A DNA stretch of 64,000 nucleotides, taken from positions 186,001 through 250,000 of the forward strand of contig NZ_LMEC01000023.1 in the NCBI RefSeq assembly GCF_001425265.1. Direction: 5' to 3'. The position numbers and the translations under genes are program-made. The stretch is from Massilia sp. Root418. GTDB taxonomy: Bacteria > Pseudomonadota > Gammaproteobacteria > Burkholderiales > Burkholderiaceae_D. Shown one piece after another: positions 45,291-58,774 of the stretch. Every line of letters begins with the position of its first letter. The stretch's first letter is position 1. Below the pieces are notes generated by a model. It was not told where the DNA came from. It saw nothing but the letters and a program-made list of their open reading frames with translations, and did no database searches.

Positions 45291-47237
45291 TCAGGCCGGC
45301 AGCGCGCTGCGGCGGTCCGCCATGCGGCGCTCTGGGCGCTGCAGCGGCGCCGTGTCCAGCCGCTCTTCCAGCAGCGCGAAAATCTCGTCCTTCGAGAGCA
45401 CGTAGCGTTCCAGCAGTTCGTCCTTCACCGATTCCATCACGGTGCGGTAGTCACCGATGGCGCCCAGCGTGTAGCTGTACAGCTCGTCGGCCTTGGCTTC
45501 CACCTGCACCAGGGTGTGCTCGTTGCTGTCGTGCTTGAACTGGCTGTAGTCCAGCTTGGAGCGCGAGTACATCGACAGCTGGTTGACCATGGTGTCCAGC
45601 ATGCGCGTGGCTTTCTGGATGTCGTTCTGGCTGCCCACGGAAATGCCGCGCGCGCCGTAGAACAGTTCTTCCGCCGCCACGCCGCCGTACAGCTGGATCA
45701 CGTCGCGCTCCAGCTCTTCCAGGGTGCGCAGCGCCATGTCGTCGCCGGCCGACAGCACATAGCCCAGCGCGCCCAGCTTGGACACCGACTCGGTGCTGAT
45801 CTTCAGCAGGTGCGACTTTTCCTTCACCTCGGCCAGCGGCATGCCTTCGCGCAGATAGGGATCGATCTGCATGAAGAAGTGGCCCAGCTCGTGCAGCGCG
45901 ATGCGCTCGCGCTGGCGGCTCTTTTCAGCCGTGGTGGCGCGGTCGGTCAGGCCGATGGTGGCGCGCTCGAAGGCGCGGAACATCAGGTCGGTGTCGATGA
46001 TCTTGTCTTCCTGGATGGCGATCATGCTGGCGCGCTCGACCACCGTTTCCAGCACCGCCGGGCTGAGGTTGGCGGTGATTTCCGCCACCTGGTTCAGGTC
46101 CAGCCTGTTCCAGTCCACGCAGCCGTCCTTCTTGCGCTTGAGGAAGGATTCCACCAGCTGCGCACGCTCGCTCTTGTTGGGCAGGCGGAAATTGATTTTC
46201 ACGGAGAAGCGGCGCAGCATGGCTTCGTCCATCTGCGAGCTGCTGTCGTCGAAGTTGGAGGCCACCACCCAGATCACGCCCGCGCCGTCGTCCTTCTTCA
46301 CGCCGTCCAGCAGGCCCAGCAGGGTGTTGGCGGTGTCGTCTTCCCATTTCTTCTCGCCGCGGCCGCGCGGCATGAACAGGGCTTGCGCCTCGTCCAGGAA
46401 AATGATGCAGGAGCCGCGCGCGCAGGCCTTCTTGTACAGCGCGTTAAGCGCCTTGGAGCCGCCGCCGATATAGCCCGATTCCAGCGCCGAGCCGGAGGCC
46501 TGGATCAGGGGAATGTTGAGGCGCTTGGCCAGGTAGCCGGCCAGCTTGGTCTTGCCGGTGCCCGCCGGGCCGGTCAGCATCACGTTGAAGGGCTTGTCGA
46601 TGTTGTGCGACTGGTAGACGCGGCGGTTGCGTATCATGTCTTCCAGGTGCAGCACTTCCTGCTTGATGTCGTCCATGCCGATCAGGTCGTCCAGGCTGCC
46701 CTTCAGCTGGTCGGGCGAAATCACGCTGGCGCTCATGCCCATGCCGGGAATGCCGAATTTCAGGCCCAGCAGCAGCAGCAGCACCACGGTGATGTCGAAG
46801 GCGTGGCGCTGCAGGAAGTCGCGCGTGGGCGCCAGCGCGCCGCCGTCGTCCTGCAGCACGGCCTTGTGGCTGGCCAGCCAGTCTTCCTGCGCGATGCCGT
46901 AGGGGATGGCGTTGCGCAGCAGTACTTCACGCTCCAGGCTCAAGTGGGAGGTGCTGGGCACTTTCACCACGAACAGCTCGGGCGCGTCCTTGAATTTGTA
47001 GATGTAGCGCGGCGCTTCCGACAGCGGCTTGGCCACCAGCAGGAAGGCCAGGCGCTCGCGCTGGCCGGCCAGCGCAGTGATTTCGGCGATATTCTGGGAG
47101 CGCACCACCGGGCTGGTGTCTTGCGCAACATTGCTGCGCCAGGTGGTGACGCCGATGGCCAGCGCGATGGCGGCCAGCAGGGCGATACGGACCCAAGTGT
47201 TCTTGAGCGCGAGCTGAAGCTTGTAGATGTTGAACAT
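45291..47237 (-). CDS. FtsH-like AAA+ membrane zinc protease, divergent paralogue
   Basis: The 648-residue protein keeps FtsH topology: TM1 (about 16-33), a ~115-residue periplasmic domain, TM2 (about 149-165), AAA+ ATPase with Walker A GPAGTGKT (223-230) and Walker B CIIFLDEAQ (277-285), then an M41 protease domain with HELGH (His449, His453) and Asp539 in SQNDIQ as third zinc ligand. It departs from housekeeping FtsH: the second region of homology reads MDEAMLRRFSVKINF rather than the usual LRPGRFDR, the periplasmic domain is long, and the C-terminus is Arg-rich. It is probably a specialised membrane protease. No partner gene is adjacent. Confidence 0.88.
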   Translation of the reverse strand: MFNIYKLQLALKNTWVRIALLAAIALAIGVTTWRSNVAQDTSPVVRSQNIAEITALAGQRERLAFLLVAKPLSEAPRYIYKFKDAPELFVVKVPSTSHLSLEREVLLRNAIPYGIAQEDWLASHKAVLQDDGGALAPTRDFLQRHAFDITVVLLLLLGLKFGIPGMGMSASVISPDQLKGSLDDLIGMDDIKQEVLHLEDMIRNRRVYQSHNIDKPFNVMLTGPAGTGKTKLAGYLAKRLNIPLIQASGSALESGYIGGGSKALNALYKKACARGSCIIFLDEAQALFMPRGRGEKKWEDDTANTLLGLLDGVKKDDGAGVIWVVASNFDDSSSQMDEAMLRRFSVKINFRLPNKSERAQLVESFLKRKKDGCVDWNRLDLNQVAEITANLSPAVLETVVERASMIAIQEDKIIDTDLMFRAFERATIGLTDRATTAEKSRQRERIALHELGHFFMQIDPYLREGMPLAEVKEKSHLLKISTESVSKLGALGYVLSAGDDMALRTLEELERDVIQLYGGVAAEELFYGARGISVGSQNDIQKATRMLDTMVNQLSMYSRSKLDYSQFKHDSNEHTLVQVEAKADELYSYTLGAIGDYRTVMESVKDELLERYVLSKDEIFALLEERLDTAPLQRPERRMADRRSALPA

Positions 47238-47459
47238 GTTTTTTGGACTCGGCAGACTGCTGGCGGGCTGTGGCCAGAAGATGTCGTACAGGGGCTGGAG
47301 CGCAGGGCGGGGCGGTAGCCAGCGTTGCTTTAAAGCATGCCTTACGGCAAGGGTTACCGAGTACTATAGCGTGCTCTGCCTGTTTTGTGTGCAGTCTGCA
47401 GCAAAAAAATCGGCCTCAGCCACAGCGTGGCCAGCTTGATAATACCTTGATTACAATGA

Positions 47460-48227
47460 CTATTTTCGTTTTTCCAATAGTGCATACTTGCGTTCCAGGC
47501 GGGCGAAGGTGCCGTCGCGGCGCATGCTGTCGAGGGCGGCGTTCATCTTCTCCACCAGCGCGTCCGGCACGGCAGGATTGCAGGCCAGGTAGACCTTCAC
47601 CTTGTGGAAAGCCAGCAGCGGCACCAGTTCCCCGCTCTCGATTTCCGGAAAGCGCGACGGCGCCTGGCTGCCCACGCGCATGCCGATGGCCCACACGTCG
47701 ATGCGGTTCAGCAGCAGCTTCTTGGGATTGGACGCGTCGTTCTGCACCGGCTCGACCTTGAAGCCCCGGGCGCGCAGGAATTCATCGCGCGCATCGCCAT
47801 GGTAGGTGCCGATGCGCAGCGGGCGCGCGTCTTCCAGGGTGCGCAGCGGGAAGGTGTGGCCGGGGCGGCCGATAAACACCCACTCCGCCTCGTCGGTGGG
47901 GCCGACCCATTTGAATTCGCGCTCGCGCTCCGGCGTGCGCGAGGTGGAATAGATGCAGGTGTCGGGCTGGCGCTGCGCCAGCATGTAGCCGCGCTTCCAC
48001 GGCAGGATGTCGATGCGGTAGGGGATGCCGGCGCGCGCCAGCATGTCGCGGATCTTCTCCGTTTCGCGCCCCGTCACTTCGCTGCCTTCCTTCCAGCTGG
48101 CCGGCGGCACGTGCTCGCCGGCAATGAACAGCGCGCCGGGCGGGGCGGCGGCGGGACCGGCCAGCGCGGGCGCGGGCGCCAGCGCGCAGGCTATAAATAT
48201 TGCCGAGAAGGTAAGTCCTGTTGCCAT
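47460..48227 (-). CDS. Periplasmic solute-binding protein (SBP_bac_3-like)
   Basis: The 255-residue product has a signal peptide (1-23) and a type II periplasmic binding fold: FIAGEHVPPASWKEGSEVTG.ETEKIRDML at the N-terminus, IDILPWKRGYMLAQRQPDTCIYSTSRTPEREREFKWVGP, and LRIGTYHGDARDEFLRARG. No ABC permease or ATPase is adjacent, so it may be an orphan receptor or feed a sensor kinase. The ligand is unknown. The 222 bp upstream (47238-47459) shows no gene. Confidence 0.75.
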   Translation of the reverse strand: MATGLTFSAIFIACALAPAPALAGPAAAPPGALFIAGEHVPPASWKEGSEVTGRETEKIRDMLARAGIPYRIDILPWKRGYMLAQRQPDTCIYSTSRTPEREREFKWVGPTDEAEWVFIGRPGHTFPLRTLEDARPLRIGTYHGDARDEFLRARGFKVEPVQNDASNPKKLLLNRIDVWAIGMRVGSQAPSRFPEIESGELVPLLAFHKVKVYLACNPAVPDALVEKMNAALDSMRRDGTFARLERKYALLEKRK

Positions 48228-48269
48228 AGCTACTCTCTTGATGGAGCTAGCATAGCACGGCGGATGGGG

Positions 48270-49985
48270 CTAGGGCAGGCGGCGGTACAGCCTGAAGCGT
48301 TCCTGGCGGTCCGAGGCGCGGCGGCCTTCCCACAGCTGCTCCCAGTGCGGCGCCCGGTATTGCGGCGCCAGTTCCACGCTGTCCTCGACGCGGATGTTAT
48401 CTTGCAGCAGCAGCACGGCGCAGCGCTGATCCGATTTGCCGAAGGGCAGCTTGCCGAAATAGACAAAGGAAGCACGTTGCGCCGGCGCCACATTGGTTTC
48501 CACGCAGCCCGCCCCGGCCGGCAGCGCGGCGGCGGCCTGGCGCGCCACGGTGGCGTAGCTCTTGCTGTAGTTGGCGGCCGGCAGGAACAGGGTCATGGCC
48601 AGGATCCACACCAGGATCAGGCCGCCGGACGACAGCACCACGGCGCGCCACAGCACCGCCGGCTGGCGCGACAAACGCCAGTGCACCAGCATGAACCAGC
48701 CCACGGTGGCGCAGAAGGCCACCAGCACGGCCGGGGCGCGGAATTCGGGATGGAAGCCGGGCACCAGCTTGAGCGCGTTGTGCGCCGCCTTGGCGGGCCA
48801 GCCGGTCAGCATGGCGCTCCAGAACAGCCACAGGGTGGCCGCGCACAGGGTCAGCACCATGACCGAGAACCAGTCGATGGCGTTGATGGCGCCGCGCTTC
48901 ATGGTCAAGAGGCCGAAGGCCGCCATGATGGCCAGCGGCGGCAGCAGCAGCAACAGCTGGCCCTGCTCGGGCGCCGGATGGCACAGGGCCAGCAGGGTGG
49001 CCATGCCGGTGAAGGTGACCGGCACCACGATGTGCAGCACGCGGCGCTGGCGGCGCCAGGCGTACACGGCCCAGGCGGCAAAGGGCCAGGCCGGCCAGAA
49101 GAACCACACGCCCACGCGCAGGAAGTAGCCCAGCGACTGCGGCGTGGGCAGGGCGATCTGCGCGTAGTTCCACTGCATCCAGGCCGACAGCTGGGCGTCG
49201 CCGTGGGTCAGCACGGCCGGCAGCAGCCACGGCATGGTGGCCAGCGCGCCCACGCCGGCCGACACGGCCAGGTGGCCCAGGGTGCGGCCGGCCGGCATGG
49301 CCAGGAATTGCGAGCACAGGAACAGGGCCAGCACCAGGAATGCCGGCGCCAGCCAGCCGCGGGCCAGCACCATCAGGCCGAGCGCCAGGCCGATCAGGGC
49401 GGCGTTGCGCACCGAGGGCAGTTCCATGTAGCGCACCGAGCGGTACAGCAGCAGCGACAGCAGCGCCACCTGCAGCGGCTCGGCGGTGGTGACGTGGCTG
49501 TGCACCAGCAGGCCCAGGCAGCCGAGGTAGATCAGGCTGGCCGCGTCGGCCAGGGTGCGGCCGAAGTCGTCCGGTTCGGGCTGGCCGCCGAAGGCCAGTT
49601 TCAGGGGCTGGGCGTCCTGGCGGCGGCCCAGCGCAAAGGTGACGTACCACAGCGAGAGTACGCCCAGCAGGAACACGATCACGGTGGACACGCGCGCGGC
49701 CAGCACGTCGCCCAGCAGCCAGCCGAACAGCTTGATGCAGGCCGCGCCCAGCCAGAACGCCAGCGGGCCCTCGTCGGGCATGGGCAGGCCGGCGATATTG
49801 GGCCACAGCCAGTCCTGCATGCTGCCTTGCGCCATGGTCCACATGATGCCGAAGCTGGCGGCGTCGTCGGCCTTCCAGGGCTCCCGGCCGATCAGGCCCG
49901 GCAGGATGTACAGCAGGCCCAGGGCGTAGATGGCCCAGCGGGGCAGGGCGAGCGTGGCGGCGGCGGGCAGACGGACAGGCTTCAT
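48270..49985 (-). CDS. ArnT/PMT-like membrane glycosyltransferase
   Basis: The 571-residue polytopic protein (about 12 TM) resembles GT-C enzymes of the ArnT/PMT family, which transfer sugars from polyprenyl phosphate to lipid A or proteins. A first-loop REPWKADD acidic motif and a second MPDEGPLAFWLG acidic motif precede the helical bundle, and a soluble C-terminal domain of about 110 residues ends the protein. The internal ATG (MKPVRL) is used; the in-frame extension overlaps the rpmE2 terminator. The acceptor is unknown. A role in lipid A modification would be inference. Confidence 0.78.
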   Translation of the reverse strand: MKPVRLPAAATLALPRWAIYALGLLYILPGLIGREPWKADDAASFGIMWTMAQGSMQDWLWPNIAGLPMPDEGPLAFWLGAACIKLFGWLLGDVLAARVSTVIVFLLGVLSLWYVTFALGRRQDAQPLKLAFGGQPEPDDFGRTLADAASLIYLGCLGLLVHSHVTTAEPLQVALLSLLLYRSVRYMELPSVRNAALIGLALGLMVLARGWLAPAFLVLALFLCSQFLAMPAGRTLGHLAVSAGVGALATMPWLLPAVLTHGDAQLSAWMQWNYAQIALPTPQSLGYFLRVGVWFFWPAWPFAAWAVYAWRRQRRVLHIVVPVTFTGMATLLALCHPAPEQGQLLLLLPPLAIMAAFGLLTMKRGAINAIDWFSVMVLTLCAATLWLFWSAMLTGWPAKAAHNALKLVPGFHPEFRAPAVLVAFCATVGWFMLVHWRLSRQPAVLWRAVVLSSGGLILVWILAMTLFLPAANYSKSYATVARQAAAALPAGAGCVETNVAPAQRASFVYFGKLPFGKSDQRCAVLLLQDNIRVEDSVELAPQYRAPHWEQLWEGRRASDRQERFRLYRRLP

Positions 49986-50020
49986 CGGCAGTGGCGCAAA
50001 AAGGAGTGAGTATGAATGAA

Positions 50021-50047
50021 AAAAAGGCAGCCGTAGCTGCCTTTTTT
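50021..50047 (-). terminator. Rho-independent terminator of rpmE2
   Basis: Stem AAAAAGGCAGC / GCTGCCTTTTT with a CGTA loop and a T run on both strands. It lies 17 bp beyond the rpmE2 stop on the minus strand. Confidence 0.9.
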
Positions 50048-50063
50048 CGTGCACTGGGGCAGA

Positions 50064-50333
50064 TTAGCCTGCAGCGACGGAAGTCTTGGAACCGACGGTA
50101 CCGAATTTCTGGCGGAATTTCTCAACGCGGCCAGCGGTGTCGACGATCTTGTGCTTGCCGGTGAAGAACGGGTGCGATTCAGCCGACACCTCGATCTTGA
50201 CCAGAGGGTATTCTTTACCTTCGTGCTCGATCTTTTCGCGGGTCTGGATGGTCGAACGGGTGATGAACTTGAAGTCGCACGACAGGTCGTGGAACACTAC
50301 TTCGCGGTAGTCTGGATGGATTTCTGGTTTCAT
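50064..50333 (-). CDS. rpmE2: 50S ribosomal protein L31, type B
   Basis: The 89-residue product starts MKPEIHPDYREVVFHD and lacks the CxxC zinc ribbon of type A L31, so it is the zinc-independent form. The SESHPFFTGKHKIVDTAGRVEKFRQKFG tail is standard. In this lineage type B is commonly the main L31; in some bacteria it replaces type A under zinc starvation. No Zur-type palindrome was recognised upstream. The Shine-Dalgarno is AAAGAAG at a suitable distance. Confidence 0.93.
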   Translation of the reverse strand: MKPEIHPDYREVVFHDLSCDFKFITRSTIQTREKIEHEGKEYPLVKIEVSAESHPFFTGKHKIVDTAGRVEKFRQKFGTVGSKTSVAAG

Positions 50334-50450
50334 GTGCTTCTTTCGAATGGGTAGGTAGCCAAACAGCACTTCGTCGGTCGTCCAGCTTCTTGACCCGATT
50401 GCCGCTCACTTGCCAGTGGTTAAAAACAACCGTCGATTATACAGCGGATA

Positions 50451-50485
50451 AAAAAAAGCGGCAAGCCGGAGGGGCTTGCCGCTTT
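50451..50485 (-). terminator. Rho-independent terminator downstream of rho
   Basis: A perfect 13-bp stem (AAAGCGGCAAGCC / GGCTTGCCGCTTT) has a GGAGG loop. On the minus strand it is followed by a T run (50457-50451). It is separated from the rho stop by REP copy 5. Confidence 0.9.
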
Positions 50486-50499
50486 GGCATGTGCGCGTT

Positions 50500-50535
50500 G
50501 GCGGGTTACGGCGCTATGCGCCTAACCCGCCCTAC
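50500..50535. repeat. REP-like palindrome 5
   Basis: GGCGGGTTA and TAACCCGCC arms with a GGCGC-TAT-GCGCC middle, followed by CTAC. The next ~30 bp (GCCGCGAACGTGC...GGCCGATGC) resemble the left edge of the island at 28030-28060, suggesting a shortened version of the same composite element. Confidence 0.85.
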
Positions 50536-50664
50536 GGTGCCGCGAACGTGCATGTGGCCGATGCTTAGCCGCCGCGGTGAAGCAGGGGTTTCGCGTGGCA
50601 CAGCCGCGCGCCTGCGGAACGGCTTGGCCCTGCAGGGCCAAGCTCCTTGCGCGGGCCAGGGGAT

Positions 50665-51927
50665 TTATCCCCCGCGCCGCATCATGTCGAAGAATTCCAT
50701 ATTGGTCTTCGTGGCCTTCATCTTGTCGAGGATGAACTCCATCGCCTCGATCTCGTCCATCGAGTACAGCAGCTTGCGCAGGATCCAGATCTTCTGCAGC
50801 TGGTCGGCCTTGATCAGCAGTTCCTCGCGGCGGGTGCCGGACTTGTTCAGGTTGATGGCCGGGTAGACGCGCTTTTCGGCCAGGCGGCGCTCCAGGTGCA
50901 CCTCCATATTGCCGGTGCCCTTGAATTCCTCGTAGATCACGTCGTCCATGCGCGAGCCGGTTTCGATCAGCGCGGTGGCGATGATGGTCAGCGAGCCGCC
51001 TTCTTCGATGTTGCGCGCGGCACCGAAGAAACGCTTCGGACGCTGCAGCGCGTTGGCGTCCACACCGCCGGTCAGCACCTTGCCGGAGGCAGGGATCACG
51101 GTGTTGTAGGCGCGCGCCAGGCGGGTGATGGAGTCCAGCAGGATCACCACGTCTTTTTTCATCTCGACCAGGCGCTTGGCTTTTTCCAGCACCATCTCGG
51201 CGACCTGCACGTGGCGGGTGGCCGGTTCGTCGAAGGTGGAAGCCACCACTTCGCCGCGCACCGAGCGCTGCATCTCCGTTACTTCCTCCGGACGCTCGTC
51301 GATCAGCAGCACGATCAGGGTCACGTCCGGGTGGTTGGCGGTGATGGCGTGCGCGATGTGCTGCAGCATGACCGATTTGCCGGACTTCGGCGAGGCCACC
51401 AGCAGGCCGCGCTGGCCCTTGCCGATCGGCGAGATCAGGTCGACGATGCGGCCGGTGATGTTCTCGGCGCCGTTCATCTCGCGCTCCAGGCGCAGCGGCT
51501 CGTTCGGGTGCAGCGGCGTCAGGTTCTCAAACAGTATGCGGTGCTTCGAGGCTTCCGGCGATTCGCCGTTCACCTTGTCTACCTTGACCAGCGCGAAATA
51601 GCGCTCGCCGTCTTTCGGCGTGCGCACTTCGCCTTCGATGGAGTCGCCGGTGTGCAGATTGAAGCGGCGGATTTGCGAAGGCGAGATATAGATGTCGTCG
51701 GTCGACGCCATGTAGGACGCGTCCGGGGAGCGCAGGAAGCCGAAGCCGTCCGGCAGCACTTCCAGTGCGCCGTCGCCGAAGATCTGCTCGCCGGACTTGG
51801 CGCGCTTCTTCAGGATGGCGAACATCAGTTCCTGCTTGCGCAGGCGGGCCGCGTTGTCGATGTCCAGGCCGATTGCCATCTCCAGCAGGGCGGAGACGTG
51901 TAAGGCCTTCAGTTCAGATAGATGCAT
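50665..51927 (-). CDS. rho: Transcription termination factor Rho
   Basis: The 420-residue hexameric RNA helicase has an N-terminal Rho_N/cold-shock domain (MHLSELKALHVS, GFGFLRSPDASYM) and an ATPase domain with Walker A SPKSGKS, VIVLLIDERPEE-type Q-loop region (LIVLLIDERPEEVTEM), and DSITRLARAYN. A longer in-frame start exists at 52032, but the ATG at 51927 begins the standard MHLSELK. It lies downstream of trxA on the same strand (142 bp), the classic trxA-rho order. Confidence 0.97.
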   Translation of the reverse strand: MHLSELKALHVSALLEMAIGLDIDNAARLRKQELMFAILKKRAKSGEQIFGDGALEVLPDGFGFLRSPDASYMASTDDIYISPSQIRRFNLHTGDSIEGEVRTPKDGERYFALVKVDKVNGESPEASKHRILFENLTPLHPNEPLRLEREMNGAENITGRIVDLISPIGKGQRGLLVASPKSGKSVMLQHIAHAITANHPDVTLIVLLIDERPEEVTEMQRSVRGEVVASTFDEPATRHVQVAEMVLEKAKRLVEMKKDVVILLDSITRLARAYNTVIPASGKVLTGGVDANALQRPKRFFGAARNIEEGGSLTIIATALIETGSRMDDVIYEEFKGTGNMEVHLERRLAEKRVYPAINLNKSGTRREELLIKADQLQKIWILRKLLYSMDEIEAMEFILDKMKATKTNMEFFDMMRRGG

Positions 51928-52069
51928 ATGTGTGAGTGTCCCGTGACGGGAAGAAAAAGGTAGGGGAGGGAACTGCGTGGGGTTGATCAAAACGGTAACG
52001 GCATGGCCCGCGATGGGTCCGTTACCGGCCAAGCAGGCGGTGCTGCGGGCGCAGCGCCGCCTATCTTAC

Positions 52070-52396
52070 TTAAATATTGCTGTCGATGAAAGAGGTCAGC
52101 TGGCCTTTTGCCATCGCGCCGACTTTTTGTGCTGCCGGCACGCCGTTCTTGAACAGGATCAGGGTCGGGATGCCGCGGATGCCGAACTTGGCCGGCACCG
52201 CCTGGTTGGCGTCCACGTCCAGCTTGGCGATGGTCAGCTTGCCGTCGTATTCCTTGGCCACTTCTTCCAGGATGGGGGCGATGCTCTTGCAGGGACCGCA
52301 CCACTCAGCCCAGAAGTCGACCAGCACGGGACGGTCGGATTTCAGCACTTCGGCTTCGAAGGATGCGTCGGAGATGTGTTTGATATTTTCGCTCAT
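52070..52396 (-). CDS. trxA: Thioredoxin 1
   Basis: The 108-residue thioredoxin has the active site WCGPCK (Cys33, Cys36), FWAEW before it, and the cis-proline GIPTLILF. It reduces disulfides in ribonucleotide reductase, MsrA (encoded at 9860) and other enzymes. It is followed by rho. The 240 bp upstream (52397-52636) holds its promoter and no gene was recognised there. Confidence 0.96.
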   Translation of the reverse strand: MSENIKHISDASFEAEVLKSDRPVLVDFWAEWCGPCKSIAPILEEVAKEYDGKLTIAKLDVDANQAVPAKFGIRGIPTLILFKNGVPAAQKVGAMAKGQLTSFIDSNI

Positions 52397-52636
52397 GTTT
52401 TTCCCTCGGTGGGGGTATGGGTTAGTTACGCCTGGATGATTATGCCACTGTAGATGGATATCGTCTTGACGCTGCCGGGTTACAGGCCGCAGATGGAGAC
52501 GCTTTCCATGAATTCAACAGATGCCCTAAATGATGGCAAGAGGATAACAGGCGGGAGATGAATCAAATAATAACGCATTTTTGCCGCCTGTGCGGAAAAT
52601 GCTGTTGTGGCTCGCAGGCAACACTCAGCGGCGCCG

Positions 52637-53071
52637 TCACGGGCCGCGGCGCGCCAGGGCCTGCGCCACCAGTTCGCCCAGCGCGGCCGGCGCCACCGGC
52701 TTCCGGCAGGCGCCCAGGATGGCCAGGCCCTGCGCCATGGCCAGGCGCTCGGCCGCGCGCAGCACGCCGGCGTCCATGCCCGACAGCAGCACCACGGCGC
52801 CCTGGTAGTGGCCCTCGGCCACCAGGCGCAGGAATTCGATGCCGTCCATGTCCGGCATGGACAGGTCGCACACCAGCAGGTCGCGCGGCGCCTGGCCCAC
52901 CAGGGCCAGCGCCGCCTTGGCCGAGGTGGCGCTGGCCACGTCGACGCTGCCGAGCCGCTCGCTCAGGTCGTCCAGCATGTCTTCCAGCAAGGCCAGCATG
53001 AAGGGGTCGTCGTCCAGCAGCAGCACGCGCAGCGGCGATGCGGCCGCAGCGCCTGGTTCTTGAGTACTCAT
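52637..53071 (-). CDS. Stand-alone receiver-domain response regulator
   Basis: The 144-residue product is a single REC domain: acidic LLLDDDP pair, acceptor Asp69 in VCDLSMPDMDG, a Ser-Gly switch (LLSGMDAG) and Lys in CRKPVAP. There is no output domain. Its ATG follows the stop of the large NMT1-sensor kinase by 2 bp, so it is probably the relay target of that kinase's Hpt. The physical output is unknown. Confidence 0.88.
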   Translation of the reverse strand: MSTQEPGAAAASPLRVLLLDDDPFMLALLEDMLDDLSERLGSVDVASATSAKAALALVGQAPRDLLVCDLSMPDMDGIEFLRLVAEGHYQGAVVLLSGMDAGVLRAAERLAMAQGLAILGACRKPVAPAALGELVAQALARRGP

Positions 53072-53073
53072 AG

Positions 53074-57813
<4,740 letters not shown>

Positions 57814-57961
57814 GAGCTTCCCTTTCGCAAATGCTAACGGGGCGCTGCCCCTTCTTTTCCAGTCAACTATAGCATCGAAAATTTGCCTGTAGGGTTTACT
57901 TTGTGGCCGCTGGGCATCGGTTTTTCGCCGGCCGCCACCGTGCGGCCATGGCCGCCCCGGC

Positions 57962-58681
57962 CTAGGCGAAGCTGCCGGCGAACTGGTAGCGGTGGCCGGG
58001 GTGCCACATGGTGGCGATGGAGGCCACCTGGCCGGCCGAGCGGGTCTGGCGTTTGAGCACCAGGCAGGGCTGGCGGGTGTCGATGGCCAGCATGTCGGCG
58101 ATGTCGCGCGGCGGGCTGAGCGCTTCGATGCTGTAGGTCGCCCCTTGCAGGGGCGCGGCGGCCATCAGGTACTCGTTGGGCGTGATGGCGGCGAAGTCCT
58201 GGCTCATGTAGAGCGGCGCGCAGGCCGGGTTGACCCAGCGGTCCTCCACCTGGATCGGCACGCCGTTCTCGAAGTGCACGATCACGGAATGGAACAGCAC
58301 CGAGGCCGGCGCCAGCTCGAACTGCTTGGCCAGCAGGTCGCCGGCCTTGCTTTGCTCCAGCAGCTGCAGGCTGCTGCGGTGGGCGTGGCCGCGCGCGCGC
58401 ACCTCGTCGGCGATGCTCTTGATTTCCAGCAGCGTGGCCTGGTATTTTTGCTGCGCCACATAGGTGCCGGAGCCCTGGCGGCGCGTCAGCACCTGCTCGG
58501 CGGTGAGCTCGCGCACGGCGCGGTTGACCGTCATGCGCGAGACGCCGAACTGCTTGACCAGCGCCTGCTCGGACGGGATCACATCGCCTTCCTTCCACAC
58601 GCCGGCGGCGATCTGCGCCAGCAAATGGTCCTTGATGCGCTGGAAAATGGGGGTGGGGTCGGCTGCCTGTGCTTGGTTCAT
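57962..58681 (-). CDS. hutC: Histidine utilization repressor HutC (GntR family)
   Basis: The 239-residue regulator has an N-terminal winged helix (about 12-78; PSEQALVKQFGVSRMTVNRAVRELTAEQVLTRRQGSGTYV) and a C-terminal UTRA ligand domain with EDRWVNPACAPLY and PLQGATYSIEA, the HutC signature. HutC represses hut genes and is induced by urocanate. The hutU gene lies 4.5 kb away at 63255 with a HutC-type site in its promoter. Four unrelated genes (ada, 2OG oxygenase, GST, amidohydrolase) lie between. The gene is divergent from ada. Confidence 0.9.
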   Translation of the reverse strand: MNQAQAADPTPIFQRIKDHLLAQIAAGVWKEGDVIPSEQALVKQFGVSRMTVNRAVRELTAEQVLTRRQGSGTYVAQQKYQATLLEIKSIADEVRARGHAHRSSLQLLEQSKAGDLLAKQFELAPASVLFHSVIVHFENGVPIQVEDRWVNPACAPLYMSQDFAAITPNEYLMAAAPLQGATYSIEALSPPRDIADMLAIDTRQPCLVLKRQTRSAGQVASIATMWHPGHRYQFAGSFA

Positions 58682-58774
58682 GTCCAGATTTTAATTCAAA
58701 AGCAAGAGCCGGGGTGTGGCGATCTTGGCGGCTGGCTACCATGGCCCCATAATGAAACCACTTCGGAGCAGGCC

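Larger units (their letters stand above)
50334..50664. other. 331-bp intergenic region between rpmE2 and rho
   Basis: This gap holds, from right to left on the minus strand: the tail of the rho transcript with a short GC-rich remnant, REP copy 5 (50500-50535), the rho terminator (50455-50485), and about 120 bp that must include the rpmE2 promoter. No gene is seen. Confidence 0.7.

Noticed and set aside
50064..50333. Zur-regulated zinc-starvation copy of L31
   Set aside because: The protein is the zinc-free type, but no Zur-like palindrome was found upstream, and type B is often the ordinary L31 in this group.
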